DNA of 64,000 nucleotides from Bacteroidales bacterium (GTDB lineage Bacteria > Bacteroidota > Bacteroidia > Bacteroidales > UBA932): the NCBI GenBank assembly GCA_017428245.1, contig JAFRRF010000002.1, positions 159,578 through 223,577 of the forward strand, given 5' to 3'. The notes beneath the pieces are model-generated. The model was not told the origin of the DNA and did no database searches. It saw nothing but the letters and a program-made list of their open reading frames with translations. Each line of letters starts with the position of its first letter. Position 1 is the first letter of the stretch. Below are positions 17,409-27,253 of this stretch, piece after piece. The position numbers and the translations under genes are program-made.

Positions 17409-19595
17409 TTACTTCGCTTCCAGATAGAAAACGGCCGAGCAGTATTTCTGCGGCAGGTCGGGATTGAAGGCTCCGGTGCCCAGGAAGGCGCCGGAGAATT
17501 CTTTTCCGTCGCCCCACCAGCAGGAACGGTCCACATTGAGTTCCTTCACCATGTAGCTGCGCTCCGGGTCAAGCCCGTCGAGCCGGAAACCGTGCTGTGA
17601 TCCCTCGCGGTTCTGGTAGCGGAGGCAATAGGTATAGACCACGGCGCGGGACTTGTCGGGAGACACATACATCAGCGCGTAATAATCGCTGTCATACGGC
17701 GAGGAGAGGCGGTACAGGTCGCCGTTGAAGACCAGGTCGCGATACTGGTAGTAGGAGGCGATGCAGCGCTCCGCCAGCGCCCGTTCACGCGCCGAGAAGT
17801 TCTTGGGCTGCAGTTCCAGGCCCAGGCGGCCGGCGCAGGCCATGTCGAAGCGGAACTTCAGCGGCGTGACGTTGCCGCTCTGATGGTTGGGCACGGCAGA
17901 GACGTGGGCGCCCATAATGAACGGCGGGTAGATGAGGTTCGTGGCGTATTGGATATAAGCGCGGCAGTCGCCGTCGGTGTTGTCGCTGGTCCAGATTTCG
18001 TCGAAATAGCGCAAGGCGCCGTAGTCCACGCGTCCGCCACCCGAAGAGCAGCACTGGATCAGCACGTCGGGATACTTCGTGCGGATGCGCCGCATCACGT
18101 TGTACAGGCCCTGGCAGTATTCCACGAAGAAACGGTCCTGCTCCTGGCCGAGGTAGGTGCTGCCGAACGACTGGATCACGCGGTTGCAGTCCCATTTCAC
18201 GTAGTCGATGTTCTTCGAGAGCTGCATCACGCCGTCGAAGATGCCGTACACAAAGTCCTGCACGGCCGGGTTCGACAGGTCGAGGACCCATTGGTTGCGT
18301 TCCTGGTAGATGTCGCGCCCCGGGCTCTTTACCACCCATTCGGGATGGTTGTGCGCCAGATTCGACTGCGGATTGACCATCTCGGGTTCGATCCAGATGC
18401 CGAACTTTAGCCCCTTGCCGTGGGCATAGGAAGCGACATAGTCGATGCCTTCCGGCAGTTTGTCGGTATTGACTTCCCAGTCGCCGAGGCCGGCGTCGTC
18501 GCCGTTCCGAGGATAGTCTTTGGCGAACCAGCCGTCGTCGAGCACGAACATCTCCAAGCCCATGCCGGCTGCGTCGTCGATCATCCGGAGCAGCGTTTCG
18601 GTGGTAAAGCTGAAGTAGGCGCCTTCCCAGCTGTTGAGGAGGGTGGGGTGGACCTGCCCGCCGCGGTAGACGCCATAGTTGCGCGCCCAGCGGTGCAGGT
18701 TGCGGGAGGCCTGCCCGGCACCGTTGCCGGAGAAGGTCCAGACCATGTCGGGCGTGACGAAGGTCTTGCCGGGGGCCAGCGGATAGGTGGAGGCGTGGGG
18801 GCTGATGCCGGCCAGCACGTGGAGACGACCGGCATCGTCGCGGTCGAAGGTCAGGCGGAAGTTGCCGCTCCAGGCCAGGGCACCGGCAATGACGTCGCCG
18901 GCCGTTTCGCTGAATTCAGCTGCGCCCAGGCTCAGCAGGAAGGAGGGATTGTTCCGCTGTGTGGCCTGCACGCCGCGGCGGCTTTCGATCACCTTGGTAT
19001 CGTGGCCTAGCAGTTCGCGGTCTACCTGCATCTCACTGGCCCAGCCGCCCCAGGTGTGGGTGAGCAGGTAACGGTCGGCCTCGAAATGCATCGCCGAAGA
19101 GGCGTAGTCGAGCAGTTCGACCGGCTTCTTGTCGTTGTTCGTAATCTCCGTGTGGGCGAGGATGACGTCCTCTTTCCCGTAGGCTTCGTATACCAGTTTG
19201 ACTTGCAGTGCGGTGACGGGATCCTTCAAGGAGATTTCCGTGGTGGTGACGCCGTCCTTGCTACGGGACTTGTGTCCGGCGTAATAGAGTTCCGTATTGT
19301 GGTTGCCGTCGGCGTAGCGCACGTGGAGGGCGGGCGCACCGACAAAGGTGCCACCGGTGGTGGGGATGGTCATCGGACCGGCCCCGTTGGGCCGCTTGGC
19401 CTGTGTATCCATACCCAGGAAAAGGCCCGGATCGGCGATGCGGGCGCCGTAATGGCGGGTTCGGAGGTTGCCCGCCTCGTCGACGGTGAGGACGAGCTGG
19501 GTATGGGCGGTTTCGACGGCAATGACTTGCGGCGCGGCTTTCGCCGGCGCCAGGACTGCCAGCAGCAGGGCGGTGAACAAAACGATATGTTTCAT
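17409..19595 (-). CDS. GH36 alpha-galactosidase, exported
   Basis: 728 residues with a signal peptide (MKHIVLFTALLLAVLAPAKA). The domain order is a beta-supersandwich N-terminal domain, a TIM barrel and a C-terminal beta domain, as in GH36 (clan GH-D). The nucleophile is Asp469 in YVKWDCNR, and the acid/base is Asp538 in IWTSDNTD, preceded by the CSSGGGRVD motif of the family. LEMFVLDDGWF also fits. It removes terminal alpha-1,6-galactose, for example from galactomannan or raffinose-type sugars, which suits the mannan genes at 40010-43413. It is 31 bases downstream of the Rid-like gene on the same strand. Confidence 0.94.
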   Translation of the reverse strand: MKHIVLFTALLLAVLAPAKAAPQVIAVETAHTQLVLTVDEAGNLRTRHYGARIADPGLFLGMDTQAKRPNGAGPMTIPTTGGTFVGAPALHVRYADGNHNTELYYAGHKSRSKDGVTTTEISLKDPVTALQVKLVYEAYGKEDVILAHTEITNNDKKPVELLDYASSAMHFEADRYLLTHTWGGWASEMQVDRELLGHDTKVIESRRGVQATQRNNPSFLLSLGAAEFSETAGDVIAGALAWSGNFRLTFDRDDAGRLHVLAGISPHASTYPLAPGKTFVTPDMVWTFSGNGAGQASRNLHRWARNYGVYRGGQVHPTLLNSWEGAYFSFTTETLLRMIDDAAGMGLEMFVLDDGWFAKDYPRNGDDAGLGDWEVNTDKLPEGIDYVASYAHGKGLKFGIWIEPEMVNPQSNLAHNHPEWVVKSPGRDIYQERNQWVLDLSNPAVQDFVYGIFDGVMQLSKNIDYVKWDCNRVIQSFGSTYLGQEQDRFFVEYCQGLYNVMRRIRTKYPDVLIQCCSSGGGRVDYGALRYFDEIWTSDNTDGDCRAYIQYATNLIYPPFIMGAHVSAVPNHQSGNVTPLKFRFDMACAGRLGLELQPKNFSARERALAERCIASYYQYRDLVFNGDLYRLSSPYDSDYYALMYVSPDKSRAVVYTYCLRYQNREGSQHGFRLDGLDPERSYMVKELNVDRSCWWGDGKEFSGAFLGTGAFNPDLPQKYCSAVFYLEAK

Positions 19596-19626
19596 GGTCT
19601 TTTCAGATCGGTTGGGAATTCTGGAA

Positions 19627-20700
19627 TCAGAAAGCGGGGAAGGCCTTTTCGCCGTCCGGGGTCAGGGCGATGCATTCCATCTCGACCAGCCACGCGGGCC
19701 GGCAGACGGGTGCGTGGACATAGACGGCGTTGAGTGCCGGGCAGGACGCTTCGATGCAGCGCTTGACGCAGGCGTAGTCCGCGGGATCGCGGAGATAGAC
19801 GACGGCCATGGCGATATCGCGCAGGTCGGCTCCGGCTTCGGAGAGCAGCGCGGAGATATTCTCCAGCATCCGGCCGGTCTGGGCGGCGACATCGCCGGGA
19901 TGTACAACCTTGCCCTGGGCGTCGATGCTGGCGGTTCCGCTGATGAAAACGTGGCGGCGGTCGCCGTAAGTGACGGCCGTGCCGCGTTCGAATGTGACGC
20001 CGTATTGGCTGGTCCGGCTCAGATGGTCGCTGGCGTACAGGTAGCGGATCTGGCCTTCCTGCAGGCCGCCGATGCTGTAGGCGTCCATTTCCACGATATG
20101 GTGCGGATCGGGTGCGTTGCCTTCGATGCCGGTGCTGGCGATATAATGCGTGGCCTCGGTCAGGCCGATGGTCTCAAAATAGTCTTTGCGGCCCTTTACG
20201 ACGCCGGCATAGCGGGTGTCCACGTCGCGGGAAAAAATCCAGGTGCGGATGGTGTCCCGGGCGACGGAGAGCCCTTCCCGGGCCAACAGCCGCTCCAGTT
20301 CCCGGAAGATGCCGTCCATCTGGGTGCAGGAATCTTCGCCCGGACTGACGAGCGATGCGGTCCAGCGGTGTTTGTACGGACTTTCGACGGAATCGGTGCA
20401 ATACATCCACAGGGCGATCCGGGTCCCGTCGAGCGGTGCCTGTCCGACGACGGATGTCGGGACGGGTGTCAGGGCGGAAAGCCGTTGTGCAAGCAGCGGA
20501 GACTGGTTGGCAGCGTCGCTGAGGAAGAAACGGCGGAAACGGACAAACTTTCCTTCGGAGATTTCCGCAGCGGCCTGTAATACAGACTGCAATTGACTTA
20601 TGTAGTCGAGTGACGGATCCGTCACCCGAATCATGATGTGGTATTCTGTTGTGGCGCCCTTTTCGGGTGCGAAGGGTATAATGGTGGTTCGGGTCTTCAT
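19627..20700 (-). CDS. Rid-family / chorismatase-like protein
   Basis: 357 residues. The C-terminal third is a YjgF/RidA-like domain (HVFISGTASIDAQG, then VVYLRDPADYACVKR and AVYVHAPVCRPAWLVEMECI). The N-terminal part has VVGQAPLDGTRIALWMY, and the middle has IGLTEATHYIASTGIEG, an arrangement I associate with FkbO/Hyg5-type chorismatases, which consist of two RidA-like halves. Start 20700 (MKTRTTI) is preferred, since upstream codons fall in the divergent promoter region. No chorismate-derived pathway is nearby. Simple Rid-type imine/enamine deaminase activity is the alternative. Confidence 0.65.
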   Translation of the reverse strand: MKTRTTIIPFAPEKGATTEYHIMIRVTDPSLDYISQLQSVLQAAAEISEGKFVRFRRFFLSDAANQSPLLAQRLSALTPVPTSVVGQAPLDGTRIALWMYCTDSVESPYKHRWTASLVSPGEDSCTQMDGIFRELERLLAREGLSVARDTIRTWIFSRDVDTRYAGVVKGRKDYFETIGLTEATHYIASTGIEGNAPDPHHIVEMDAYSIGGLQEGQIRYLYASDHLSRTSQYGVTFERGTAVTYGDRRHVFISGTASIDAQGKVVHPGDVAAQTGRMLENISALLSEAGADLRDIAMAVVYLRDPADYACVKRCIEASCPALNAVYVHAPVCRPAWLVEMECIALTPDGEKAFPAF

Positions 20701-20748
20701 TCGGGGCAACAATTTACGGTTTTTTTCGATTATTTCATAATTATAGAA

Positions 20749-20756
20749 TAACTTTG
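20749..20756 (+). promoter_or_regulatory. Bacteroidota -7 promoter box (TAACTTTG)
   Basis: Exact TAnnTTTG match, 24 bases before ATG 20781 of the first membrane/TPR-like gene. Its position fixes the start choice, because an alternative upstream TTG would lie inside the promoter. Confidence 0.65.
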
Positions 20757-20780
20757 CATAGTAACGAGCCCTTGATTCGG

Positions 20781-22529
20781 ATGTCCAGATCACAGAAAAT
20801 TGCAGCGTTGGCGATGACGGTCCTGACCGGGATCGGCATTTTTGTTTTCTTTGCTTTCCGGTATCGGTACCACCTTCATTTTCAGGAGCAGTACCAGTTG
20901 TTCGAGTGGACGTGGGCCTATTTTGCCGACGTGGCCCGCGTACCCGGAGGCCTGGCCGACTGGCTGGGACGCTGCCTCACGCAGTTCTTCTATCACGCTC
21001 CGGCCGGTGCGGCGCTGCTGGCCGTCCTGCTTTGCGGCGTCCAACTCCTCGTCTGGGTGGCGTGCCGCCGTCGGACGCTCTTCACGTATGTGCTCTCGTT
21101 CATTCCGGCCTTGCTGCTGGTGGTTTATTTCTGCGATGAAAATGCGCTGGCCGGATCCATCGTGGCCCTGGCCCTGTCGCTGGCCGTGGCGGCCTTGTGC
21201 CGGCGCGTTGCCTCCCGGAAAGGGCGCCGGGCGTTGGAATTGATTCTCCTGCCGGTGCTGTATATGGCCTGCGGGCCGCTTTGTATCCTGTTCGCAATCG
21301 CTGTCGTTTGCCGCGAAGTGGCGGATGGAGAGGGAAAACCCTGGTTCTTCGCTCTCGGGATGCTGGCTGTCGCTGCGGCCTGCATCCTGATTGCCTGGCG
21401 CATTTTCCCGTATCCGTTCAACCGCTTGGTGCAGGGCATCCATTACTACCGTTTCCATAATATCCTGCCCGGATTGCTCTATGCAGCAACCGCGGCGGCG
21501 GCGCTGGTAATCGCGGTTTCCTGCCTGAAAGCGCGCAAACCGCTGAAGGGCATTGTGGTTCCCGGAGTTTTGTTCGTGGCTTTGGCGGCTGCCGGCACTT
21601 TCGCCACGCTGCGCTTCGCCGATTCTGTCAAGGAAGAGTGGATGCACTACGACTTTATGGTCCGGATGCAGATGTGGAACCGCATCCTGCAGCAGGCCGA
21701 CCGGAAGAACCCCGACAATCCCAAGACCGTCTCCTGCCTGAATCTGGCCCTGGCCAAGACCGGGCGTCTGGTCGACAGCCAGTTCTCCTATTTCCAGAAT
21801 GGCCCTGAGGGGCTGATTCCCGAATTCAAGGGCGACTATACCAATCCCGTATCGACCGGGGAGATCTTCTGGCATCTGGGTATGGTCAACACCGCCCAGC
21901 GCTACGCTTTCGAGGCGCAGGAAGCCATCCCCGATTACCAGAAAAGCGCCCGCTTCTACCGGCGTCTGGCCGAAACGAATCTCGTGAACGGCGATACGCT
22001 CGTCGCGATGAAATACTTGAAGGTCTTGGAGCACACCACCTTCTATCGCTCCTGGGCCCGGGAGACCGCCGCCCTCGTGGCCGATGGTACACTCTTCGAA
22101 AAGCGCCCGGAACTCGCCCAAATCCGCGAATTCCGCCTCAAGCAGCACGATTTCTACTTCAGTGACACGGAGATGGACTCGATGCTGGGTTTCCTCCAGG
22201 TGGAGCATCCCGAAAACCGGATGGCCCTCGATTACATCCTGTCCTGGTGTCTGCTCCGTAAAGACCTGAACCGGTTTGCGGAATGCCTCAGGATGGTGGA
22301 TACATCCCCGTTGCCGCAGACCTATCAGGAGGCCCTTCTGCTGCTGTGGGTCTTCACGCATCAGGATTTCATCGGCCTGCCGGAAAGTATCGCGCCGGTC
22401 AATGTCCAGCGGATTAACCGCTTCATGGCCGATGTCAATTCCGGAAAGAAAGAGGCCGTGATGAAAGCTTCCTATGGGAATACCTACTGGTTTTACTTCA
22501 TTTTCCGCTTTCTGAACCAACAGCAATGA
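20781..22529 (+). CDS. Membrane/TPR-like protein of the DUF6057 type, cassette 1
   Basis: 582 residues. The N-terminal half (about residues 5-295) is strongly hydrophobic with roughly nine to ten membrane segments, and contains LHFQEQYQLFEWTWAYF and a PGGLADWLGR loop conserved in the paralogue at 30325. The C-terminal half (about 300-582) is soluble and helical. It contains RRLAETNLVNGDTLVAMKYL, a TPR-like unit also present in the paralogues at 27240 and 30325, then HPENRMALDYILSW and the end motif TYWFYFIF. I associate this layout with the Bacteroidota family DUF6057, whose function is not known to me. Seven bases separate it from the PD40 gene downstream, and this pairing recurs three times in the window. 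Confidence 0.8.
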   Translation: MSRSQKIAALAMTVLTGIGIFVFFAFRYRYHLHFQEQYQLFEWTWAYFADVARVPGGLADWLGRCLTQFFYHAPAGAALLAVLLCGVQLLVWVACRRRTLFTYVLSFIPALLLVVYFCDENALAGSIVALALSLAVAALCRRVASRKGRRALELILLPVLYMACGPLCILFAIAVVCREVADGEGKPWFFALGMLAVAAACILIAWRIFPYPFNRLVQGIHYYRFHNILPGLLYAATAAAALVIAVSCLKARKPLKGIVVPGVLFVALAAAGTFATLRFADSVKEEWMHYDFMVRMQMWNRILQQADRKNPDNPKTVSCLNLALAKTGRLVDSQFSYFQNGPEGLIPEFKGDYTNPVSTGEIFWHLGMVNTAQRYAFEAQEAIPDYQKSARFYRRLAETNLVNGDTLVAMKYLKVLEHTTFYRSWARETAALVADGTLFEKRPELAQIREFRLKQHDFYFSDTEMDSMLGFLQVEHPENRMALDYILSWCLLRKDLNRFAECLRMVDTSPLPQTYQEALLLLWVFTHQDFIGLPESIAPVNVQRINRFMADVNSGKKEAVMKASYGNTYWFYFIFRFLNQQQ

Positions 22530-22536
22530 TCCGCGT

Positions 22537-24000
22537 ATGAAACGATTCCTGTGCTATGTGACGATTATGCTGATGCTCTCTGCCTGCGGGCCCCGGGAGC
22601 GGAATGCATCCCTGGTCCAGGCTGTCCCGGACATCTGGCCCGATTATGTCGGTGTGACCGTGCCCGCAACCATTGCGCCCCTGGATTTCACGCTCCCCGG
22701 CGCCGATGCGCTGGACGTGCGGGTGACCGCGGAGGACGGCACGACGCTTCGCAGCAGCGGAAAAACCGCCACGCGTTTTTCGGAAAAGGGCTGGAAGTCT
22801 TTGCTGAAGCGCAATGCGGGCCATTCCCTCACAGTGACCGTCAGCGGGCTTTTTGAAGGCACCTGGCAGCGTTTCGAGCCGTTCCGGATCTTTGTTTCGG
22901 GCGATGAAATCGATTATGGCCTGACCTACCGTCTCATTGAGCCGGGCTATCAGATTTACAGCAATATGGGCATTTATGAGCGGGAGTTGGGTTCTTTCAG
23001 TCAGCGTGCGTTGCTCGAGAACACGCGTTTCGCCGGTTGTGTGAACTGCCACGCGAGTTTCCGCGGTGATCCTTCCGCCTTCACGGTCCACATCCGCGGC
23101 GACCACGGCGCCACGTTGCTGACGCGCGACGGCGGGATCAAGGCCTATGACACGAAGACCGACAGTACGCTGGGCTTCTGCGTCTATCCGTACTGGCATC
23201 CATCCGGCAACTACATTGCCTATTCCACCTGCAGCACCCGCCAGAGTTTCCACGAGCAGCCCGATAAATTGATTGAAGTGTTCGATCTCGATTCGGATGT
23301 CCAGATCTATGATGTGGTACACAATCAGATCATCACTGCGCCGCAGGTCAAGCGGCACGGCATCTGGGAGACATTCCCCGTCTTCTCGGCCGACGGCCGG
23401 ACCCTCTGGTTCACGGCCGCCAACGAGGTGGAGATCCCCCGCGGACTGCCGGATTCGCACTACAATCTCTACAAAGTGTCATTCGATCCCGAGACCGGCA
23501 CGATCGGCAAGGATGTGGAACTGGTCCTTGCTGCGGCCGATTTCAACGGCAGCATCTGCTTCCCCCGGCCTTCGTATGACGGAAAGTACCTGATGTTTAC
23601 CCTCTGCGACTACGGTACGTTCCCCATCTGGCATCACGAGTCCGATCTCTGGCTGATGGATCTGGCGACGGGGGAGACCCGCCGGATGGACGAGGTCAAC
23701 AGCCCCGACACCGACAGTTATCACAATTGGAGCGCCAATTCCCGTTGGTTCGTGTTCTCGAGCCGTCGTGGCGACGGGCTGTTCACGCGGCTATACATCG
23801 CTCATTTCGACGAGAACGGCGTGGCCGGCAAGCCTTTCCTGCTGCCCCAGCGCGATCCGAAGAATTACGACGAAGAGCTTTTTCGGTCCTACAACGTTCC
23901 CGAATTCACGACCGGTCCCGTCCCCTTCAACAGCATCCAGGCCCAAAAGGCCATCAACGCTCCCGACCGCATCCCCTTCGGCTTCCGCTGGTCGGAGTAG
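22537..24000 (+). CDS. PD40 beta-propeller lipoprotein with CxxCH motif, cassette 1
   Basis: 487 residues with a lipoprotein signal (LMLSAC, lipid on Cys17). The N-terminal domain starts with IWPDYVGVTVPATIAPLDF, shared with both paralogues. A single haem-type motif C168-V-N-C-H172 follows, then TolB/PD40-like propeller blades (FPVFSADGRTLWF; FPRPSYDGKYLMF; SYHNWSANSRWFVFSSRR). CxxCH normally binds covalent haem c after export, but a lone motif could instead bind metal. Partner of the preceding membrane/TPR-like gene. It converges on the GH5 gene with a 6-base gap. No enzymatic activity is evident. Confidence 0.82.
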   Translation: MKRFLCYVTIMLMLSACGPRERNASLVQAVPDIWPDYVGVTVPATIAPLDFTLPGADALDVRVTAEDGTTLRSSGKTATRFSEKGWKSLLKRNAGHSLTVTVSGLFEGTWQRFEPFRIFVSGDEIDYGLTYRLIEPGYQIYSNMGIYERELGSFSQRALLENTRFAGCVNCHASFRGDPSAFTVHIRGDHGATLLTRDGGIKAYDTKTDSTLGFCVYPYWHPSGNYIAYSTCSTRQSFHEQPDKLIEVFDLDSDVQIYDVVHNQIITAPQVKRHGIWETFPVFSADGRTLWFTAANEVEIPRGLPDSHYNLYKVSFDPETGTIGKDVELVLAAADFNGSICFPRPSYDGKYLMFTLCDYGTFPIWHHESDLWLMDLATGETRRMDEVNSPDTDSYHNWSANSRWFVFSSRRGDGLFTRLYIAHFDENGVAGKPFLLPQRDPKNYDEELFRSYNVPEFTTGPVPFNSIQAQKAINAPDRIPFGFRWSE

Positions 24001-24006
24001 ATATGT

Positions 24007-25776
24007 CTACGGGGCGGAGTTGTAAACGCTTTCCAGGGTGTAGTCCGGGTCTTTGGTGGTGACGGCCTTGACCATCAAGTCGATGAGGGTCTTGGCCTTG
24101 TCGTCGACATAGGCACCGGTGCCGTGGTCAATGTAGCCGTGCTTCTCCGGACCGACGCCGAGCGCGCCGTTGTCCCATACATACATAGGTAACAGCCGGT
24201 CGGCCGCAGCCTTGCAGAAGTACTCCATATAATACTTCTGATAGGGGAAATCCGGATCCTGATGGCGGGAACAGCCCATTTCGCCCAGATAGACCGGAAT
24301 GCCCTTGTCGAGATAAGCGGCTTTCAGATTGTTGAAGACGGCGACTACGCCTTCCTCGTCATAATCGCTGCAGCGGAGAGTCGGATCGGCCGTGTGGCCC
24401 CACTGGCGCACCAGCGGATCGCTCAGCGTGTAATTGTACGGATCATAATCGTGGACGGCCACCATCAACCGGTTGGCGTTCGTGTAATCCTTGGGAAGCA
24501 CGAGGCCGGTGATGGTGAAACCGGGACTGGCGGCATAACCGGGGACGCCCAGCCAGCGGGTGGCGTTGTTTCCTCCGGTGCCGCGCACGGCGTCCACGAA
24601 CACCTGGTTCCAGTCGTTGAGAACTTTATACTGAGCGGCCGGATTGTTCTGGAACGCGGTGCTCCAGCCCCATCCGCCGTCCTGAATCTCGTTGAACGAT
24701 TCGAAAACCAGCCATTCTCCCTTGTCGGAGAAACGCTGGGCAATCTGCGTCCAGACACAGAATATCTCATCCTTTACGCTTTCGTTCTGTGTCGTATTGT
24801 TGTAAGCCTTGCTGATGTCCAGCCAGTAGGTCTCGTCGTGATGGGTGTTGACGATGGCCACCAGGCCGGCTTTCTCGGCATAGCCCACGATTTCCGCCAC
24901 GCGATCCAGCCATTTGTCTTCCAGCCGGTAAGCCGGAGCATTTCCGATATGGCCGGTCCAGGTCGTGCAGATGCGGACGGCCTTGAATCCGGCCTTCTTG
25001 ATGCCGTCGAACGTGGCCTGGGTGCATTTGGCATTACCCCACACGGTCTCCGATGCGATGCCGTTGGAGATGGCGTCCATATGGTTGCCCATATTCCAGC
25101 CGGGGGCCATTGCGTTGAACACGGTCTCCGGCGTGAGGGCAGTCGTACTGGCCATCGAGATGGAAGCTGCATCTTCGGAAACGCTTACGGAGACGTCCGT
25201 GCCGCCGCAACTGATGGTGACGCTGCCGCTGCGGGCTGCGGCCGAGCGGTTGGCAGCGGCGGAAAGGGTTACCTCCGTTACCTTGTCGTTTCCGATACTG
25301 CCCACTTCGACACCGCACCAGGATGCTTCGCTTTTGGCCGAAGGCTGTTCGGATGAAGTGACCTTGATGGTTGCCGTACCGCCGAAACGGTCGAAGGAGA
25401 CGGAGTTGCAGTCCACCTTGAGTTCAACCTTTGCGATGTCCTGCGTGACGGGAATCATCAGACTCTGCTTATCCCCGATAACCCGGATGGAGCTGATCCG
25501 CTTGGTCGTTCCGGGATTTTCCGCTGCCGTGACCTTTAATGTCAGAGCCTTGCCGGACTGATAGCCGACTTCGCTCAGGCTGAGCCACCGGTCGCCGCAG
25601 CTGACGGTGGGCTTGATGCCGCTGGTGATTGTCAGTTCAATCGTTCCTCCGGCGGCTTCGAAATTCAGTTCAGCCGGCGTTGCGGTCAGTTTTACAGGCT
25701 CGGGCTGGGGATCTTCCCCGCAGGACGCAAGAATCAGGGCGGTCAGAAATGCCAGGGTAATCTTCAGGATTTTCAT
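24007..25776 (-). CDS. GH5 endoglucanase/xyloglucanase lipoprotein with BACON domains
   Basis: 589 residues. The signal is lipoprotein-type (ALILASCGE). Two BACON-like Ig domains follow (about residues 30-120 and 125-210), each with the typical ELNFEAAGGT or SVSFDRFGGT opening. The GH5 barrel starts with MAPGWNMGNHMD, with acid/base Glu363 in SFNEIQD and nucleophile Glu499 in YLGEMGC; IVNTHHDE supplies the substrate-site histidines. The sequence looks closest to GH5 subfamily 4, which cleaves xyloglucan and other beta-1,4-glucans. It would be anchored on the cell surface, with BACON as a spacer. It is the last gene of the minus-strand operon, 13 bases after a PD40 gene. Confidence 0.88.
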   Translation of the reverse strand: MKILKITLAFLTALILASCGEDPQPEPVKLTATPAELNFEAAGGTIELTITSGIKPTVSCGDRWLSLSEVGYQSGKALTLKVTAAENPGTTKRISSIRVIGDKQSLMIPVTQDIAKVELKVDCNSVSFDRFGGTATIKVTSSEQPSAKSEASWCGVEVGSIGNDKVTEVTLSAAANRSAAARSGSVTISCGGTDVSVSVSEDAASISMASTTALTPETVFNAMAPGWNMGNHMDAISNGIASETVWGNAKCTQATFDGIKKAGFKAVRICTTWTGHIGNAPAYRLEDKWLDRVAEIVGYAEKAGLVAIVNTHHDETYWLDISKAYNNTTQNESVKDEIFCVWTQIAQRFSDKGEWLVFESFNEIQDGGWGWSTAFQNNPAAQYKVLNDWNQVFVDAVRGTGGNNATRWLGVPGYAASPGFTITGLVLPKDYTNANRLMVAVHDYDPYNYTLSDPLVRQWGHTADPTLRCSDYDEEGVVAVFNNLKAAYLDKGIPVYLGEMGCSRHQDPDFPYQKYYMEYFCKAAADRLLPMYVWDNGALGVGPEKHGYIDHGTGAYVDDKAKTLIDLMVKAVTTKDPDYTLESVYNSAP

Positions 25777-25789
25777 AATACGCGATTTA

Positions 25790-27253
25790 TCATTCAAATG
25801 GTTCTGCCGCAGCATCTTTCAGGAGTTCTCCGACGGTCTGGGCATCGAAGCCCACGGGGGCGTTTCCGAGGTCGGGGACATTGAAAGAGCGCAGCATATT
25901 GTCGTAAAAATGAGGATTCTTTTGCGGAAGTACGAATGGCTTGGTCACAGTCCCGTCGGGCGAGACGTGGCTGAAATACGGCTTACCGAAAAGGCCGTCG
26001 CCCCGTTTGGATGCGAAGGCAAACCATTTTCCGTCGGACGACCAGCTATGGTAGGTGTCCGATTTGTCGGCATTCACGGCGGACAGGTCGATCAATGTCC
26101 CGGTTGAGAGGTCCATCATACAGAGGTCGCATTCCCGGTGGTTGATGGGGAAGGTGCCGTAGTCGGCGACCGTGAACAGCAGCCAGCGGCCGTCGGGAGA
26201 GGCTTTCGGGTGGCATACCGACTTGCCGCGTTCCGCGGCGCTCCATACGGTATCGGCCGGTGCGCCCAGCGTACCGGTTTCCGCGTCGAAGGGAATGCGT
26301 ACCAGCGAATACATCATCCGGTCTATTTCCGCGGGAAGTTGCCGGGCTGGAGCGGCGCAATAGTAAACGTATCTGCCGTCGGCGGAGAAAGCGGGGAAAG
26401 TTTCGAAGACATCCGCGCGTGCGGTCTCCGGGAAGGTAAGCATCCGGTTCCTGTCGAAATCGGCTACGCAGAGGTCGGACTTCGTGTCGAAGACCTCCAT
26501 CCGGCGTCCGCCGGCGGAATGCATCGCAGGGATGATGATATTGGTGGAGAAGACCCCGAACCTGCAGTCCGGATGGATCTCACCGTACACGGTGGAGGAA
26601 ATCATCGCGGAATCACGCAGCTCGAGTTTGCGCAGGACGCCGTTCCGGTTGAGGATCGCGCCGCCGTCCTTGCCTCGCACGTAAAACATTGAAAGATCGC
26701 CGCGTCCCTGGGCGTGGATGTGGCAGTTCATGCATCTGTTGCCCGTATGCCGCCAGTCGGAGATGTTCCGGGTCTCGAAATTCTCGAGATTCCTTTCCTG
26801 AATTTCCAGTTCGTCCCAGACTTCAAAACCGGGTTCGATGAGCCGATAGGTCAGAAAGGGATCGATGCGGTCGCGCTCCACGTGGATGACCCACTGACGG
26901 TCGACAGGATGGCCGCCTGACCTGCCGGACGAAGTCACGGTAATGTCGGAGCCGGCCGCAGCGGCCAGCAGGCGGGTCCAGTCCTTCTCTTTCCAGACCA
27001 CTTCGCGGCCTTTGATCGTGATGGAGACGCCGCCGGCGGAAAACACCGTCCTGAAGGCGGATCCGGCGGGGTCGGTATAATAGAAATTCAGGGGAGCGAT
27101 GTTGCAGGGGATGGTGACGTCCTGGTAATCGGGGAAGAGGAACGACGTCCTGTCCGTGCCCGGACCGGCCGGCCGCACGTCGTATGACCTGCCGCAGGAA
27201 AGCAGCAGGCAGGTCAGGAGCAGAATCCGGCAGATGACGTCAATCCTTTTCAT
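25790..27253 (-). CDS. PD40 beta-propeller lipoprotein with CxxCH motif, cassette 2
   Basis: 487 residues, lipobox LLLSC (Cys20). It is collinear with the paralogues at 22537 and 28880: N-terminal FLFPDYQDVTIPCNIAPLNF, LTYRLIEPGFEVWDE, haem-type C174-M-N-C-H178, then propeller blades (FPAFSADGRYVYYCA; HPKASPDGRWLLF; TYHSWSSDGKWFAFASKR) and the terminal LPQKNPHFYDNMLRSFNVP. It is the most diverged of the three at the N-terminus, while the CxNCH block is unchanged. It starts inside the end of the preceding gene (14-base overlap) and lies 13 bases before the GH5 gene. Function unknown. Confidence 0.82.
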   Translation of the reverse strand: MKRIDVICRILLLTCLLLSCGRSYDVRPAGPGTDRTSFLFPDYQDVTIPCNIAPLNFYYTDPAGSAFRTVFSAGGVSITIKGREVVWKEKDWTRLLAAAAGSDITVTSSGRSGGHPVDRQWVIHVERDRIDPFLTYRLIEPGFEVWDELEIQERNLENFETRNISDWRHTGNRCMNCHIHAQGRGDLSMFYVRGKDGGAILNRNGVLRKLELRDSAMISSTVYGEIHPDCRFGVFSTNIIIPAMHSAGGRRMEVFDTKSDLCVADFDRNRMLTFPETARADVFETFPAFSADGRYVYYCAAPARQLPAEIDRMMYSLVRIPFDAETGTLGAPADTVWSAAERGKSVCHPKASPDGRWLLFTVADYGTFPINHRECDLCMMDLSTGTLIDLSAVNADKSDTYHSWSSDGKWFAFASKRGDGLFGKPYFSHVSPDGTVTKPFVLPQKNPHFYDNMLRSFNVPDLGNAPVGFDAQTVGELLKDAAAEPFE

